Below are positions 9,680-19,016 of a stretch of DNA of 64,000 bases, piece by piece. Location of the stretch: contig NKIY01000003.1 of NCBI GenBank assembly GCA_002256345.1, forward strand, positions 434,001 through 498,000, given 5' to 3'. Under the pieces are notes generated by a model, which saw only the letters and a list, made by a program, of their open reading frames with translations, was not told the origin of the DNA and did no database searches. This DNA comes from Bradyrhizobiaceae bacterium PARB1. Lineage in GTDB: Bacteria > Pseudomonadota > Alphaproteobacteria > Rhizobiales > Xanthobacteraceae. Position numbers and translations under genes: made by a program. Within the stretch, counting starts at the first letter, position 1, and each line of letters opens with the position of its first letter.

Positions 9680-10888
9680 ATGCGCGCGCTTCACCTCGGC
9701 CTGCTCGGCCTCGCTGCAACGGCATCCCTCGCCACCGTCAATCCCGCTACAGCGCAGATGAAGGCTGCGCCGAAAAACCAGGTGGTCGGCTCGGAGACAC
9801 GCTACTTCACCTCCATCGACGGATTGATGGACGGCAATGCCGACGTGATCCTGAAGGAGACCCGGCAGGGCAAGACGGTGACCGCGGCAACGCTGGACGT
9901 CTGCTATCCCGCCGAAAAAGGCACCGACCGCAAGGATCGCTTCGTCGCCAATCTCACGGTGAACGGCCAGACATTTTCGGGCGCAACGCAGACACAGGTC
10001 GACAAGCTGCCGGTGACGGTGAAGGTCAACCGCCGGCCGACCGGCGACACGTTCGAGTTCAAGGGACAGGTGACCATCGGCCAGACCACCACCAGCCTGA
10101 CCTCGGCGGACAATGCCGACCAGAGCGAAAAAGAGTTTCAGGAGAACCAGTCGAACGACGAGAGCATCGCATCGGCGCCAAAGGATTTCACGGAAGTCTC
10201 GCCGGAATCCATCGCGGTGAAGATCAAGCTGGAAGCGGCGCTCGATTTCGTGCGCTCGCTGCGCGGCCAGGGCGTCGAGGTCTCGCTCTCCAGCCTCTCG
10301 GTGAGCTGCGAAGCGCTGCGCGCCGGTGAGCAGGTGATCAATCTCGCGGTCGATCCGGAACGCGCGGCGGAATTCGTCGCCAAGGCGAAGACCTATCCCG
10401 GCGTCGTCAATGCCGGCTGGACAGCAGGCGCCATCGACATGGAACGCACCGTGCGCTTCGATGCGGCGCCATGGAAGAGCGGCGACAAGATCGATCGCAG
10501 CAAGCTGGCGAACACGCTGTCTGCCGTCCTCGCAAAAACCATGTCGGCAAAAGCCTCGGGCGCGTCGTGGGATGACGAGACCGGCAGGCTGAAACTGACC
10601 TTCAAGCGCCCGAGCCAGGTGATGCCGGCACTGGAGCTGACGGAGAATGTGGAAGTGAGCGCCGTGGTCTCGCCGGAAAAGCCCGGCGCGAGCGACAAGA
10701 TGATCCTGTGGGTCTCGACGCCGTCGGTGACGACCGTGGACGATGCATCGGGATCGAAGCTTGCGCTGGCGGATTCGCCGGCAACCGACGAAGAGAGCGA
10801 CCCGCGCGACGACAACGGCGCGGTGGCGGCTGTGGCTGCAGAGTTCAAGGCGCAGCGCTGGGATGCGGAGAAGACGGGGTGGAAGTGA
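9680..10888 (+). CDS. Exported protein of unknown function (402 aa)
   Basis: I do not recognise a family. The chosen ATG gives a good signal peptide, MRALHLGLLGLAATASLATV ending NPATAQ, so it is probably periplasmic. The mature protein has an acidic, polar composition with alternating beta-like segments, two Cys (in LDVCYPAEK and SVSCEALRAG) and an acidic tail (TDEESDPRDDNGA). There are no transmembrane helices. The longer frame from 9548 would begin inside the groEL terminator region, so it was not used. It stands alone after groEL and is followed by a palindromic repeat. Confidence 0.7.
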   Translation: MRALHLGLLGLAATASLATVNPATAQMKAAPKNQVVGSETRYFTSIDGLMDGNADVILKETRQGKTVTAATLDVCYPAEKGTDRKDRFVANLTVNGQTFSGATQTQVDKLPVTVKVNRRPTGDTFEFKGQVTIGQTTTSLTSADNADQSEKEFQENQSNDESIASAPKDFTEVSPESIAVKIKLEAALDFVRSLRGQGVEVSLSSLSVSCEALRAGEQVINLAVDPERAAEFVAKAKTYPGVVNAGWTAGAIDMERTVRFDAAPWKSGDKIDRSKLANTLSAVLAKTMSAKASGASWDDETGRLKLTFKRPSQVMPALELTENVEVSAVVSPEKPGASDKMILWVSTPSVTTVDDASGSKLALADSPATDEESDPRDDNGAVAAVAAEFKAQRWDAEKTGWK

Positions 10889-10910
10889 GATAGGAGCGAC
10901 GGCGCTCCCT

Positions 10911-11057
10911 TTTCCTTCTCCCCTTGTGGGAGAAGGTGGCTTCGCGAAGCGAAGACGGATGAGGGGTACGGCTGGGCTCGGAGCTTGCGGCTACCCCTCA
11001 CCCGCCTCGAACGCTTCGCGTTCGATCCACCCTCTCCCACAAGGGGAGAGGGAAGGA
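10911..11057. repeat. Palindromic intergenic repeat (CTCTCCC family), copy 2
   Basis: CCTTCTCCCC-TTGT-GGGAGAAGG on the left and CCCTCTCCCACAAGGGGAGAGGG on the right, with CTTCGCGAAGCG and CGCTTCGCGTTCG inside. It is related to 4338-4499 and sits between two convergent genes. Confidence 0.75.
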
Positions 11058-11065
11058 AGAAGCCA

Positions 11066-11470
11066 TCAATTCGTATTCAACCGAAACCGCAGCGTCTTCG
11101 GGCCGATGAACGTTACCGTATCGCCGCGCCGCTGCCAGTTGGTGGCCGCGCCGAGATCCGCCAGCAGTTGATCGTCGAGCGCGACCTGCGCATCGGTGCA
11201 GGTGCGGTTCGCCATGGCGCCAGGCACGAACACCACCGTATTGCCGGCAATCGAAAACTGCCCCTTCCCGCCCTTGCACCACAGCTCCACCATCGCCTCG
11301 CCGGCATCGCCGATTTCGAGATTGGGAATGCGCTTGTTGCCAGGCATGCGCTGCGCGTCGAGGGTCATTTCCAAGCCGAATGGGAAATTATCGGCGGCTT
11401 GCGCCGGCAGCGAGAACAGAAGCGCAGCGCCAGCCATGGTGGCGCGCAGCAATGTCGTATTGGAAATCAT
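11066..11470 (-). CDS. Small exported META/HslJ-like protein
   Basis: A 134-residue protein. MISNTTLLRATMAGAALLFS followed by LPAQA is a clear signal peptide. The mature part (GLEMTLDAQRMPGNKRIPNL, FSIAGNTVVFVPGAMANRTC, LLADLGAATNWQRRGDTVTF) has the beta-rich pattern of META-domain proteins, small heat-inducible or envelope proteins. The two Cys (ELWCKGG, RTCTD) could pair. The same frame stays open far upstream through lldP, but that part is an antisense shadow. The domain assignment is tentative and the function unknown. Confidence 0.72.
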   Translation of the reverse strand: MISNTTLLRATMAGAALLFSLPAQAADNFPFGLEMTLDAQRMPGNKRIPNLEIGDAGEAMVELWCKGGKGQFSIAGNTVVFVPGAMANRTCTDAQVALDDQLLADLGAATNWQRRGDTVTFIGPKTLRFRLNTN

Positions 11471-11625
11471 CGAATATCCCGTGAAGAAAGGGGTTGGCGA
11501 CACCACGGCGGTTCTACGCGAGGCGGCCGGACTTGACCAGAAAGGTCGGGACACAATGTGGCAGGCAAAGAAAATCCCCGCCGCCTTGCGGCGACGGGGA
11601 TCAACATTGCTTTGACTGTGCGCCC

Positions 11626-13299
11626 TTATTTCGGCGCCGCGATCACCATTTCCGTGAACGGATAGACATAGGCCTGCAGCATCACGAAGGCGCCGACCAT
11701 GCAGGCCAGCACGATGGAATGCCAGAACACGAAGCGCAGGATCGAGCCTTCGTGGCCGAACCAGTTGGTCGCCGTGGACGCCACCACGATGGACTGCGCG
11801 TCGATCATCTTGCCCATCACGCCACCCGAGGAATTCGCAGCGCTCATCAGGATCGGATTGAGGCCGAGCTGTTCCGACGTGATCTTCTGCAGATTGCCGA
11901 ACAACACATTCGAGGCCGTGTCCGAGCCCGTCAGCGCGACACCGAGCCAACCCAGCAGCGTGCCGAAGAACGGGTACAGCACGCCGGTGGCCGCGAATGC
12001 GAGACCGAGCGTGGCGTCCACGCCGGACAGGCGCGTCAGCGTGCCAATGGCGAGCATGGCCGAGATGGTGATCAGCGAGTAAGCGCAGATCTTGATGGTA
12101 CGGCCATATTCCGTGATCATCTTCGCCGGCGAGAAGCCCATCACGAAGCCGGAAATGATCGCGGCGAGCAACATGCCGGAGCCGGTGAAGGACACATAGG
12201 TGAAGGCGAACACCGCACCTTCCGGCGTCGGCTTCGCAGCCACCGGCGGCACCTTGTTGATCATGTTGTGCAGTTCGGGCACCGGATAGTTCCAGGTGAA
12301 GATCGGATTGACGATCCCCTTGAACCAGTTGGTGCCCCAGATCAGCAGGATCACGCAGAGGATGATCCACGGCATCAGCGCGCTCCAGACCTGCGCCGAA
12401 GTCAGCGGCGTGGTGTCGAGCGGTTTTGCCGGTGGCGCGGTGGCGGCGCTATCATCACGCACGCGCAGCTTGGCCGAGGTCCAGATCGTCTTCGGCTGCC
12501 AGACCTTCAGGAACAGGATCAACGCGGCCATCGAAATCAGCGACGCGCCGATATCGACGATCCAGGGATTGATGTAGTTCGAGATCACGAATTGCGGGAT
12601 GGCGAAGGACAGCGCGGTGACCAGGATCGCCGGCCAGACTTCCTTCATGCCCTTCCAGCCCGCGAAGGCCCACACCACCCAGAACGGCACGATCATCGAG
12701 AACACAGGCAGTTGCCGGCCAACCATGGCGCCGAGGATGAAGGGATCGAAACCGGTGACGGTGGCGAGGCCCTGGATCGGCGTGCCGAGCGCACCGTAAG
12801 CCACCGGAGCCGTGTTCGCGATCAGCGACAGGCCGGAAGCGGCAAGCGGCGAGAAGCCGAGGCCGATCAGCACCGCGCCGGTGACGGCGACCGGCGTGCC
12901 GAAGCCCGAAGCGCCTTCGAAAAATGCGCCGAAGGAGAACGCGATCAGCAGTATCTGCAGGCGGCGGTCATTGGTGACGCCGCCGATCGCGCGCTGCAGG
13001 ATTTCGAAGCGGCCGCTATCGACGGTGAGCCGATACATGAAGATGACGTTGAGGACGATCCAGCCGATCGGGAAGAAGCCGGTGACGACACCGAGCACCG
13101 ATGCGCGGATCGACATATTGGCCGGCATGGTGAAGGCATAGATCGCAACGAGATTGGCGAGCACCAGAGCGATGACGGCGGCGATATGCGCCTTCACCTT
13201 GTTGGTGGCGATCAACACCAGCAGAACCACCACTGGAATGGCGGCAACCAGCGTCGACAGTGTCGCATTGTTGAATGGATTGTAGACCTGATTCCACAT
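11626..13299 (-). CDS. lldP: L-lactate/glycolate permease, LctP family
   Basis: A 557-residue membrane protein with about 13-14 hydrophobic segments. MWNQVYNPFNNATLSTLVAA is the usual LldP/GlcA N-terminus. GAFFEGASGFGTPVAVTGA and the C-terminal NSSGGVMGKMIDAQSIVVA are family signatures. It is a proton symporter of the inner membrane for L-lactate, D-lactate and glycolate; sequence alone does not separate LldP from GlcA. No lldD or lldR is adjacent, while glcDEF lies 6 kb away, so glycolate uptake is a real alternative. The start follows GGGGGAAC; the longer frame to 13503 lacks family similarity. Confidence 0.93.
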   Translation of the reverse strand: MWNQVYNPFNNATLSTLVAAIPVVVLLVLIATNKVKAHIAAVIALVLANLVAIYAFTMPANMSIRASVLGVVTGFFPIGWIVLNVIFMYRLTVDSGRFEILQRAIGGVTNDRRLQILLIAFSFGAFFEGASGFGTPVAVTGAVLIGLGFSPLAASGLSLIANTAPVAYGALGTPIQGLATVTGFDPFILGAMVGRQLPVFSMIVPFWVVWAFAGWKGMKEVWPAILVTALSFAIPQFVISNYINPWIVDIGASLISMAALILFLKVWQPKTIWTSAKLRVRDDSAATAPPAKPLDTTPLTSAQVWSALMPWIILCVILLIWGTNWFKGIVNPIFTWNYPVPELHNMINKVPPVAAKPTPEGAVFAFTYVSFTGSGMLLAAIISGFVMGFSPAKMITEYGRTIKICAYSLITISAMLAIGTLTRLSGVDATLGLAFAATGVLYPFFGTLLGWLGVALTGSDTASNVLFGNLQKITSEQLGLNPILMSAANSSGGVMGKMIDAQSIVVASTATNWFGHEGSILRFVFWHSIVLACMVGAFVMLQAYVYPFTEMVIAAPK

Positions 13300-13610
13300 G
13301 GTCCGTTCCCCCGGTGTTTTTATTAGCAGCGTGTTATCAGCCGGCCCCGGCGGGGATCGGCATCTTGCTGATTGTTCACTTGCGAGGGCGCCGGCGATCG
13401 GCCAAAGCCGATATGCCAACGAAATCACTGACTGAGAGCGCCCATGGCTACGAGCCGGCCAAGAGCCCCAGCCCTCGCCCTCACGCATGCTAGGGTCAAT
13501 CACAGTTTCGCGACAAGGTGCCGCGCGTCATCATGTCAGCGACTTTAGTCTAAACGCTTGGTTTCTCTCTCATCTTCAATAACTTACCGCCGTTCTCCTG
13601 GAGATCCGCT
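13300..13610. other. Divergent intergenic region, lldP / ABC transporter
   Basis: 311 bases between two divergent starts, so it must hold both promoters. A GGAG ribosome site precedes the GTG at 13611, and GGGGGAAC precedes lldP. I see no convincing operator or RNA gene. Confidence 0.5.
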
Positions 13611-15352
13611 GTGAACAATATCCGCTCCACCCTCGCGGCCGTCCGACGGATCGCGATTCCCTATTTCAATTCCGAGGACAAATGGGCAGGGCGTGGACTG
13701 CTTGCGGCGGTGATTGCGCTGGAGCTCGGCTATGTCGCCATCACCGTGATGGTGAACCGCTGGAACGGCGAGTTCTTCAACGCACTGCAGGAGCGCGATC
13801 TCAAGTCGTTCACCTATCTGATCGGTTACTTCGCCGTGCTGGCGACCATGGCCGTGATCGTGCAGGTGTATCAGCTCTATCTGAACCAGTGGCTGCGGAT
13901 CCGCTGGCGGCGCTGGCTGACCGAGCACTATCTCTCCGGCTGGCTGAACGGCGCCAATCACTATCGCATGCAGCTGCAGGGTGAGACCGCCGACAATCCC
14001 GACCAGCGTATCGAGGAAGATGTACAGCTGTTCGTCGACCAGACGCTGGCGCTCGGTGTCGGCCTGCTCAGCGCGGTGGTGACTATCGGCTCCTTCGTGG
14101 TGATCCTGTGGGGGCTTTCGGCCGCGGCGCCGCTGCATCTGTTCGGCATCGACCTCAACATTCCCGGCTATCTCATCTGGGCCGCGCTGATCTATGCGAT
14201 CGTCGGCACCGTGCTGACGCATCTGATCGGCTCGCCGCTGGTCGGGCTGAATTTCCGGCAGCAACGCTTCGAAGCCGACTTCCGCTTCAATCTCGTGCGC
14301 ACGCGCGAAAATGGCGAACAGATCGCGCTGCTAAAGGGAGAGCCGGCGGAGCACCAGCGCCTGTCACAACGCTTTGGCGCGGTGGTGCGGAACTACATGA
14401 GCATCATGAGCCGCACCAAGAAGCTCACCGCCTTCACGGCCAGCTACAATCAGGCTGCGGTGCTGTTTCCCTTCATCATGATCGGGCCGGCCTATTTCGC
14501 CGGCAAGGTACAGCTCGGCAGCGTGACGCAGACGGCCTCGGCCTTCGGCAGCGTTCAGGAGTCCATGTCGTTCTTCGTCACCGCCTATCGCACGCTGGCA
14601 GAATGGCAATCGGTGGTCGCCCGTCTCGATGGTTTCGAACAAGCCATTGCGGGGGGCGAAGCGCTGGCGGCGAAGCCCGACATCATCCACACGGCAACGA
14701 CAGCCGATGGCGCAGTCGCCCTCTCCGACCTTACCGTGACGCTGCCGAACGGCACGCCGATGCTGCAGGCAGCACATCTCAGCTTCCGCAGGGGCGAGCG
14801 GACGCTGCTGACTGGCCCGTCGGGTGCAGGAAAATCGACGCTGTTCCGCGCCATCGCCGGCATCTGGCCATTCGGCAAGGGCCGCGTCGCCTTGCCCGCC
14901 GGTGCATCCCTGATGATGCTGCCGCAGCGGCCGTATTTTCCGGTTGGCACGCTGCAGGACGCCATCGCTTATCCCGGCAATACCGATGCGTTCGATCAAC
15001 CGGCGATCGCCGAAGCGATCACGGCCGTCGGCCTGCCCGCGCTGACGGCGCGGCTGGACGAGGACGCACACTGGAACCAGATGCTGTCGCTCGGCGAGCA
15101 GCAACGCCTCGGCGTCGCCCGTGCACTGCTGCACCGCCCGGACTATCTGTTCCTGGATGAGGCGACGGCATCGCTCGAGAGCCTGCGGAGGCTGCGTTGT
15201 ACAAGCTGATTGAGACGCGGCTACCGGACACGACCGTGGTGTCGATCGGCCATCGCGGCACACTGCACGCCTTCCACCGCCGCAATGTGACACTGCAGAA
15301 ATCGCGGGATCGATACGAGCTGACGGAGGCAGAGCCGGCAACCGCCGGCTAG
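13611..15352 (+). pseudogene. ABC transporter permease/ATPase (YddA, ABC_membrane_2 type), frameshifted near the 3' end
   Basis: Starts at a GTG behind GGAG. It has an N-terminal six-helix domain of the SbmA/peroxisomal-ABC type (WNGEFFNALQERDLKSFTYL) and a C-terminal ATPase with Walker A GPSGAGKST, signature SLGEQQRLGVARALL and Walker B YLFLDEATASL. After ATASL the frame breaks at about 15177-15180 and stops at 15209. In the +2 frame the expected continuation follows at once (EPAEAALYKLIETRLPDTTV, then SIGHRGTLHAFH) to a stop at 15352. One missing base in GA(T/C)GAGCCT would restore about 580 residues. The break removes the H-loop (SIGHR), so the product as read should be inactive unless this is a sequencing error. 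Confidence 0.85.
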
Positions 15353-16668
15353 CCGGCCGGCCTGTCTGCGTCAGTTGCGAAGCGCGCCAGAGTGATCCTG
15401 GCGAGGGCGTGATAGAGGCCTTCGTCCAGCACCAGCCGAGAGGCGCCGTTGGCAATCAGCGCGGCGGCCATCAGGGGGATGACCATGGCGTGATTGTTGG
15501 TCATCTCCGACGTGATGACGAAGGCAGTGATCGGCGCACGCACGACGCCGGTGAGGTAGGACACCATGCCGATCAGCACGAGCGCATCGAGCGGCACCGG
15601 CGGCAGATAAGGCGCGAGGTCCGAGGCGATGCCCGCGCCGATCGCCAGCGACGGCGCGAAGATGCCGCCGGGAATGCCCGAGATCGCTGACAGCAAGGTG
15701 GCCATATATTTCCAGAAACCGAAGCCATGCGCGACGGCATTCGGGCCATCGTGAATGATTGCGCGCGCCTGCTCATAGCCGGTACCGTAGACATGAATGC
15801 CGCTGGCCAGCCCGCATAGCGCCACACCGAGCCCGCACGCCCCTGCAAGCGCAACGGGGTGCCGCTTGATCGCCGCACCGATCCGGCCGGGCAGCCCCAG
15901 CGCAAAGCGGATCAGGATGCGGCTGAAGATGCCGCCGAGCACGCCGCACAGGATCGCACAGACTGGCACCACGACCCACGCGGCGCCGAGCGGCAGCACG
16001 GCCGAGGGCGTGCCGAAATAATGATACTCGCCCAGCAGCGCCAGCGAGGTGAGGCCGGCGGCAACGATCGCCCCGATCACGAGGCCGGAGGTACGCATCT
16101 CGAACGAGCGGCTCAGCTCCTCGATGGCGAAGACGATGCCGGCGAGCGGCGTGTTGAACGCAGCAGCAACGCCGGCAGACGCCCCCGCCAGCAGAAAGCC
16201 CGGCTGGCGATACGGCGCGAAACGGCCGAGCGCGGCCATGATGGCGCCGCCGACCTGGACCGTCGGCCCCTCGCGTCCGGTCGAGGCGCCGAACAGAAGG
16301 CCGAGTGACATCACCACCACCTTGCCGAAGCCGACACGCAGCGACACCAGCGGCCTGCGCCTTTCGCGCGGCAGCCGGAGCGCCGCGATCACCTGCGGAA
16401 TGCCGGAGCCCTGGGCATTGGGAAAGACGACGACCGCGAGCCACATGCAGAGGGCAAAGCCGAGCGGCGTCACCAGCAGACCGGCATAGGGCCACCGCCC
16501 CAGCAGGGCGCCAAACAGATGCTGCGCCTGATCGGCAAGCCAGGCCATGGCGATGGCGGCGAGCCCGACACCGATGCCACCGGCCACAAACAGCATGTGG
16601 CGTGTCCAGCGCTTGCGTGCGAGGCGGGAGCGAAGGCCGAGATGGGCAAGATAGCGGCGCGTCTTCAT
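15349..16668 (-). CDS. ClC-family chloride/proton exchanger
   Basis: A 439-residue integral membrane protein. It carries the three ClC selectivity signatures: QGSGIPQV, STGREGPTVQ with the gating Glu, and PGGIFAPSLAIG. AGIVFAIEEL keeps the second, proton-pathway Glu found in exchangers, so it is more likely a Cl-/H+ antiporter than a channel. There is no C-terminal CBS pair. The Met at 16668 follows a weak ribosome site; a GTG at 16734 would add 22 residues. Its stop overlaps the end of the convergent ABC gene by four bases. Likely roles are acid resistance or ion balance. Confidence 0.93.
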   Translation of the reverse strand: MKTRRYLAHLGLRSRLARKRWTRHMLFVAGGIGVGLAAIAMAWLADQAQHLFGALLGRWPYAGLLVTPLGFALCMWLAVVVFPNAQGSGIPQVIAALRLPRERRRPLVSLRVGFGKVVVMSLGLLFGASTGREGPTVQVGGAIMAALGRFAPYRQPGFLLAGASAGVAAAFNTPLAGIVFAIEELSRSFEMRTSGLVIGAIVAAGLTSLALLGEYHYFGTPSAVLPLGAAWVVVPVCAILCGVLGGIFSRILIRFALGLPGRIGAAIKRHPVALAGACGLGVALCGLASGIHVYGTGYEQARAIIHDGPNAVAHGFGFWKYMATLLSAISGIPGGIFAPSLAIGAGIASDLAPYLPPVPLDALVLIGMVSYLTGVVRAPITAFVITSEMTNNHAMVIPLMAAALIANGASRLVLDEGLYHALARITLARFATDADRPAG

Positions 16669-16741
16669 TGTAGCAGGGATGTTGCAGGTCTCGTGCCGCG
16701 CGACAATCCCGGCGACCGGAGAGCTGACCTGCACAAAGCAA

Positions 16742-16769
16742 AACGGGCGGCGATGGCTCGCCGCCCGTT
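16742..16769 (-). terminator. Rho-independent terminator of the porin gene
   Basis: Perfect 12-bp stem AACGGGCGGCGA / TCGCCGCCCGTT with a four-base loop. On the minus strand it is followed by TTGCTTTGT. It lies 26 bases beyond the porin stop. Confidence 0.85.
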
Positions 16770-16794
16770 CGCATTCAACCGAGGTTGAAAGATC

Positions 16795-17784
16795 TTACTT
16801 CAGGTTCTGCATCGCGGTCAGGTCAGCCGACAGCTTGACGATGCCGGTCGCGCCGCACCAGTTCGAGCCAGCGCCGCCCGGATTGATCGCGGTGACGTTG
16901 GTCACGCCCGAAGCGGTGAAATCCGAGGTGAAGGCGTTGCAATCACCCTTGGACAGGCTGGTGTCCGAGTAGCGCAGATCGAGAGTGAAGACCTTGTAGG
17001 TGAAGCCGACGCCGATGTTCCAGGTGTTGTAGTCGGCATACTTGATGCCGTTCGGGAAAGCAGCGGTGCCGTAGAAAGCGTCCGAGGTGCCCAGCCACTG
17101 ACGGCCGAACTCACCCGAAGCGTACATGCCGATACCCGACGAACCGAACCAGGTGGTCGGCGCGATCGCCTTGGCGGTCACGGCGGCGTAGTTACCCCAG
17201 GCGCCGGTGTTCAGGAAGTTCGGCGAGTAGTTGTCCGACACGCCCATCGTGAAGTAGTCGTTGAAGGTGTAGTTGAACTTCGCATAGCCCTCGTAGAACG
17301 ACACGTCCTTCTTCATGACGTTGAGTGCCGGGAAAGCAACGTTCGAGCCGACCGGGCACACGCCACCGCCGCCGACCACGCCGTCGATGCACTGGCCGCC
17401 CGGATAACCATAGTACCAGAAGCCGAAGTCGAAGGCGGCGGCGCCGAAGGTCGGGCGGATACCGAAGTAGCCGTCGATCTCGAGGGCTGCGCGGTTGGTG
17501 AAGGAGATGCTCGACGCCGAGGTACCGATATAGAGCTGCAGGTCCTTGTTCACGTTGTAGCGCGGCTCGAAGTAAGCCGTGACCGACGGGCGGTTGTTCG
17601 ACTGCGACACGCCGCGGAACAGGTAGTTATTGGTGATCGAGGCGCCGAAGGCGATGTCCCACGGATCGTAGGCAGCCACGATCGGCGGCGCCTTCTTGTA
17701 TATTTTGGCGCCGAGATCCGCTGCCGAAGCCGTGGTGATCCCCATCGCCAGAACCGCGGAAGCGGCAACGACTACCTTCTTCAT
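16795..17784 (-). CDS. TorF-family outer-membrane porin-like protein
   Basis: A 329-residue protein with signal peptide MKKVVVAASAVLAMGITTAS ending AADLGAK. It is rich in Tyr, Phe, Gly and Asn in alternating beta-strand patterns (YLFRGVSQSNNRPSVTAYFE, FTLDLRYSDTSLSKGDCNAF). SITNNYLFRGVSQ is typical of the TorF / conserved proteobacterial putative-porin family. ATG occurs at 17790 and 17784; GGGGAA lies seven bases from the second, so I chose that. The C-terminus ends AMQNLK rather than a terminal aromatic. Likely an outer-membrane channel; no substrate can be inferred. Confidence 0.82.
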   Translation of the reverse strand: MKKVVVAASAVLAMGITTASAADLGAKIYKKAPPIVAAYDPWDIAFGASITNNYLFRGVSQSNNRPSVTAYFEPRYNVNKDLQLYIGTSASSISFTNRAALEIDGYFGIRPTFGAAAFDFGFWYYGYPGGQCIDGVVGGGGVCPVGSNVAFPALNVMKKDVSFYEGYAKFNYTFNDYFTMGVSDNYSPNFLNTGAWGNYAAVTAKAIAPTTWFGSSGIGMYASGEFGRQWLGTSDAFYGTAAFPNGIKYADYNTWNIGVGFTYKVFTLDLRYSDTSLSKGDCNAFTSDFTASGVTNVTAINPGGAGSNWCGATGIVKLSADLTAMQNLK

Positions 17785-18201
17785 GAACATTCCCCATCAC
17801 TTTTGGAACCGAGCAGCTTTGTGTCGAAACGACGGCCAGACTGCGAAAATCCTTAAACCCGACGCAACTTTGGGGCGTGGGAGGTACACGGTGAAGGAGA
17901 AATAACGGGCAACTGCCGCCTATTTGGGCGATCGCACGTTTCCGTGAGCGGTTGTCGCCGAGTGTTGCAAAACCAGCACGGTTTTTGAGGTGTTCTAGCT
18001 CTGGATGAACTCCCCGCAGGAGCAACGCGCCCTCCGGCGAGCCTGTCTCCAGTCCGATGCGCCAAGTCGTGCCGCTCCGCGAGCACCTCGCCGAATCGAA
18101 TCGCGCAACCGCACCATTCGCGGATCGTTCCCAAGAAAAAGGCCGCAGTCCAAGCTGCGGCCTTTTATTGTCTTATTGTCGCACCCCGGTGAGATCCGGC
18201 G
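17785..18201. other. Intergenic region between porin and H1-like genes
   Basis: 417 bases. The left part must carry the porin promoter. The right part holds the terminator at 18135-18166. I see no open frame with coding character and no tRNA or known RNA in the remainder. Confidence 0.5.
18135..18166 (-). terminator. Rho-independent terminator of the H1-like gene
   Basis: AAAAAGGCCGCAG / CTGCGGCCTTTT stem with a TCCAAG loop, symmetrical enough to act on both strands. It lies 35 bases beyond the stop of the minus-strand gene. Confidence 0.85.
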
Positions 18202-18873
18202 TTACTTCGTACCGTCCTGATCAGGCGTTTCCACGGGAGCGGTGTGGCCGGTCGAGTGTCCTTCCACGGAGCCGTGCTCCGGCTCGGCGGTCGGCGAAGG
18301 ACTCGGCAGCGTCCAGCTCGGGCTGCTGTCTTCCGACAGCGGCAGCTGCGGAGCGACCGGCTTCGGCTTCGGCACGCGCGGCTTGCGCGGCGGCTTCGGC
18401 GGCAGGGGGGCAGGAGCCGGAGCATCCATCACGGCGGGTGCTGCCGCAGCGCTCGTCATCAATTCGTTCGAGACGGCGACTTTCGCCTTCGGAGCCTTCT
18501 TCACCGCGGCTTTCTTTACGGGCGCCTTGACGGCTTTCTTGGGCGCAGCAGCCTTTTTGGGGGCAGCAGCCTTTTTGGCCGGCGCTTTGACCGCGGACTT
18601 CTTCGCAGCTTTCTTGACCGCCTTCTTCACGGCTTTCTTGGCAGCCTTTTTCGCAACCTTCTTAGCGGCTTTCTTCGGCGCTTTCTTAGCGGCCTTCTTC
18701 ACCGACTTCTTGGGAGTTGCCTTCTTGGCAGTGGCCTTCTTCGGCGCTGCTTTCTTGGCGGACTTCTTCGAAGTCTTCTTGGCTGACTTCTTTGCAGCCT
18801 TTTCCGCCTGCATGAGCTTTTTCAGCTTCTTTTTGTCTTTCTTGTCCTTCTTCAATTTCTTGTCTTTAGCCAT
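18202..18873 (-). CDS. Histone H1-like Lys/Ala/Pro-rich DNA-binding protein
   Basis: A 223-residue protein with almost no other composition than Lys, Ala and Pro in its first 135 residues, built from AAKK, APKK and KKAV repeats (for example KKAAKKAPKKAAKKVAKKAA). This is the repeat type of eukaryotic H1 tails and bacterial AlgP/HctB-like proteins, which bind DNA electrostatically. The C-terminal 85 residues change to a Pro-rich (PPKPPRKPRVPKPK) and then an acidic, Ser/Thr-rich tail. It is probably nucleoid-associated and disordered. Repeats of this kind expand and contract easily, so length will vary between strains. It is monocistronic, with a terminator downstream. Confidence 0.8.
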   Translation of the reverse strand: MAKDKKLKKDKKDKKKLKKLMQAEKAAKKSAKKTSKKSAKKAAPKKATAKKATPKKSVKKAAKKAPKKAAKKVAKKAAKKAVKKAVKKAAKKSAVKAPAKKAAAPKKAAAPKKAVKAPVKKAAVKKAPKAKVAVSNELMTSAAAAPAVMDAPAPAPLPPKPPRKPRVPKPKPVAPQLPLSEDSSPSWTLPSPSPTAEPEHGSVEGHSTGHTAPVETPDQDGTK

Positions 18874-19016
18874 CGTGGTGCTCCTGTTGCCGCCGATCGA
18901 CCAGGACCGGCGTTCAAATCTCCGCGCCAGGCGGGGCCATAGACCATTTCACTGCGACGCAAACGGCTGCGGACGCGACGCGCCCGCAACATTCATCTCT
19001 CGTCGGATTGGATCGA

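Noticed and set aside
11471..12370. N-terminal extension of the META-like frame through lldP
   Set aside because: Same strand but a different frame of lldP; the signal peptide at 11470 is the true start.
11494..13326. 610-residue plus-strand open frame opposite lldP
   Set aside because: Arg/His/Asp-rich composition and exact overlap with the clear permease gene; an antisense shadow.
17785..18134. tRNA or small RNA
   Set aside because: No cloverleaf arms or TTCGANNC T-loop context found; nothing supportable.
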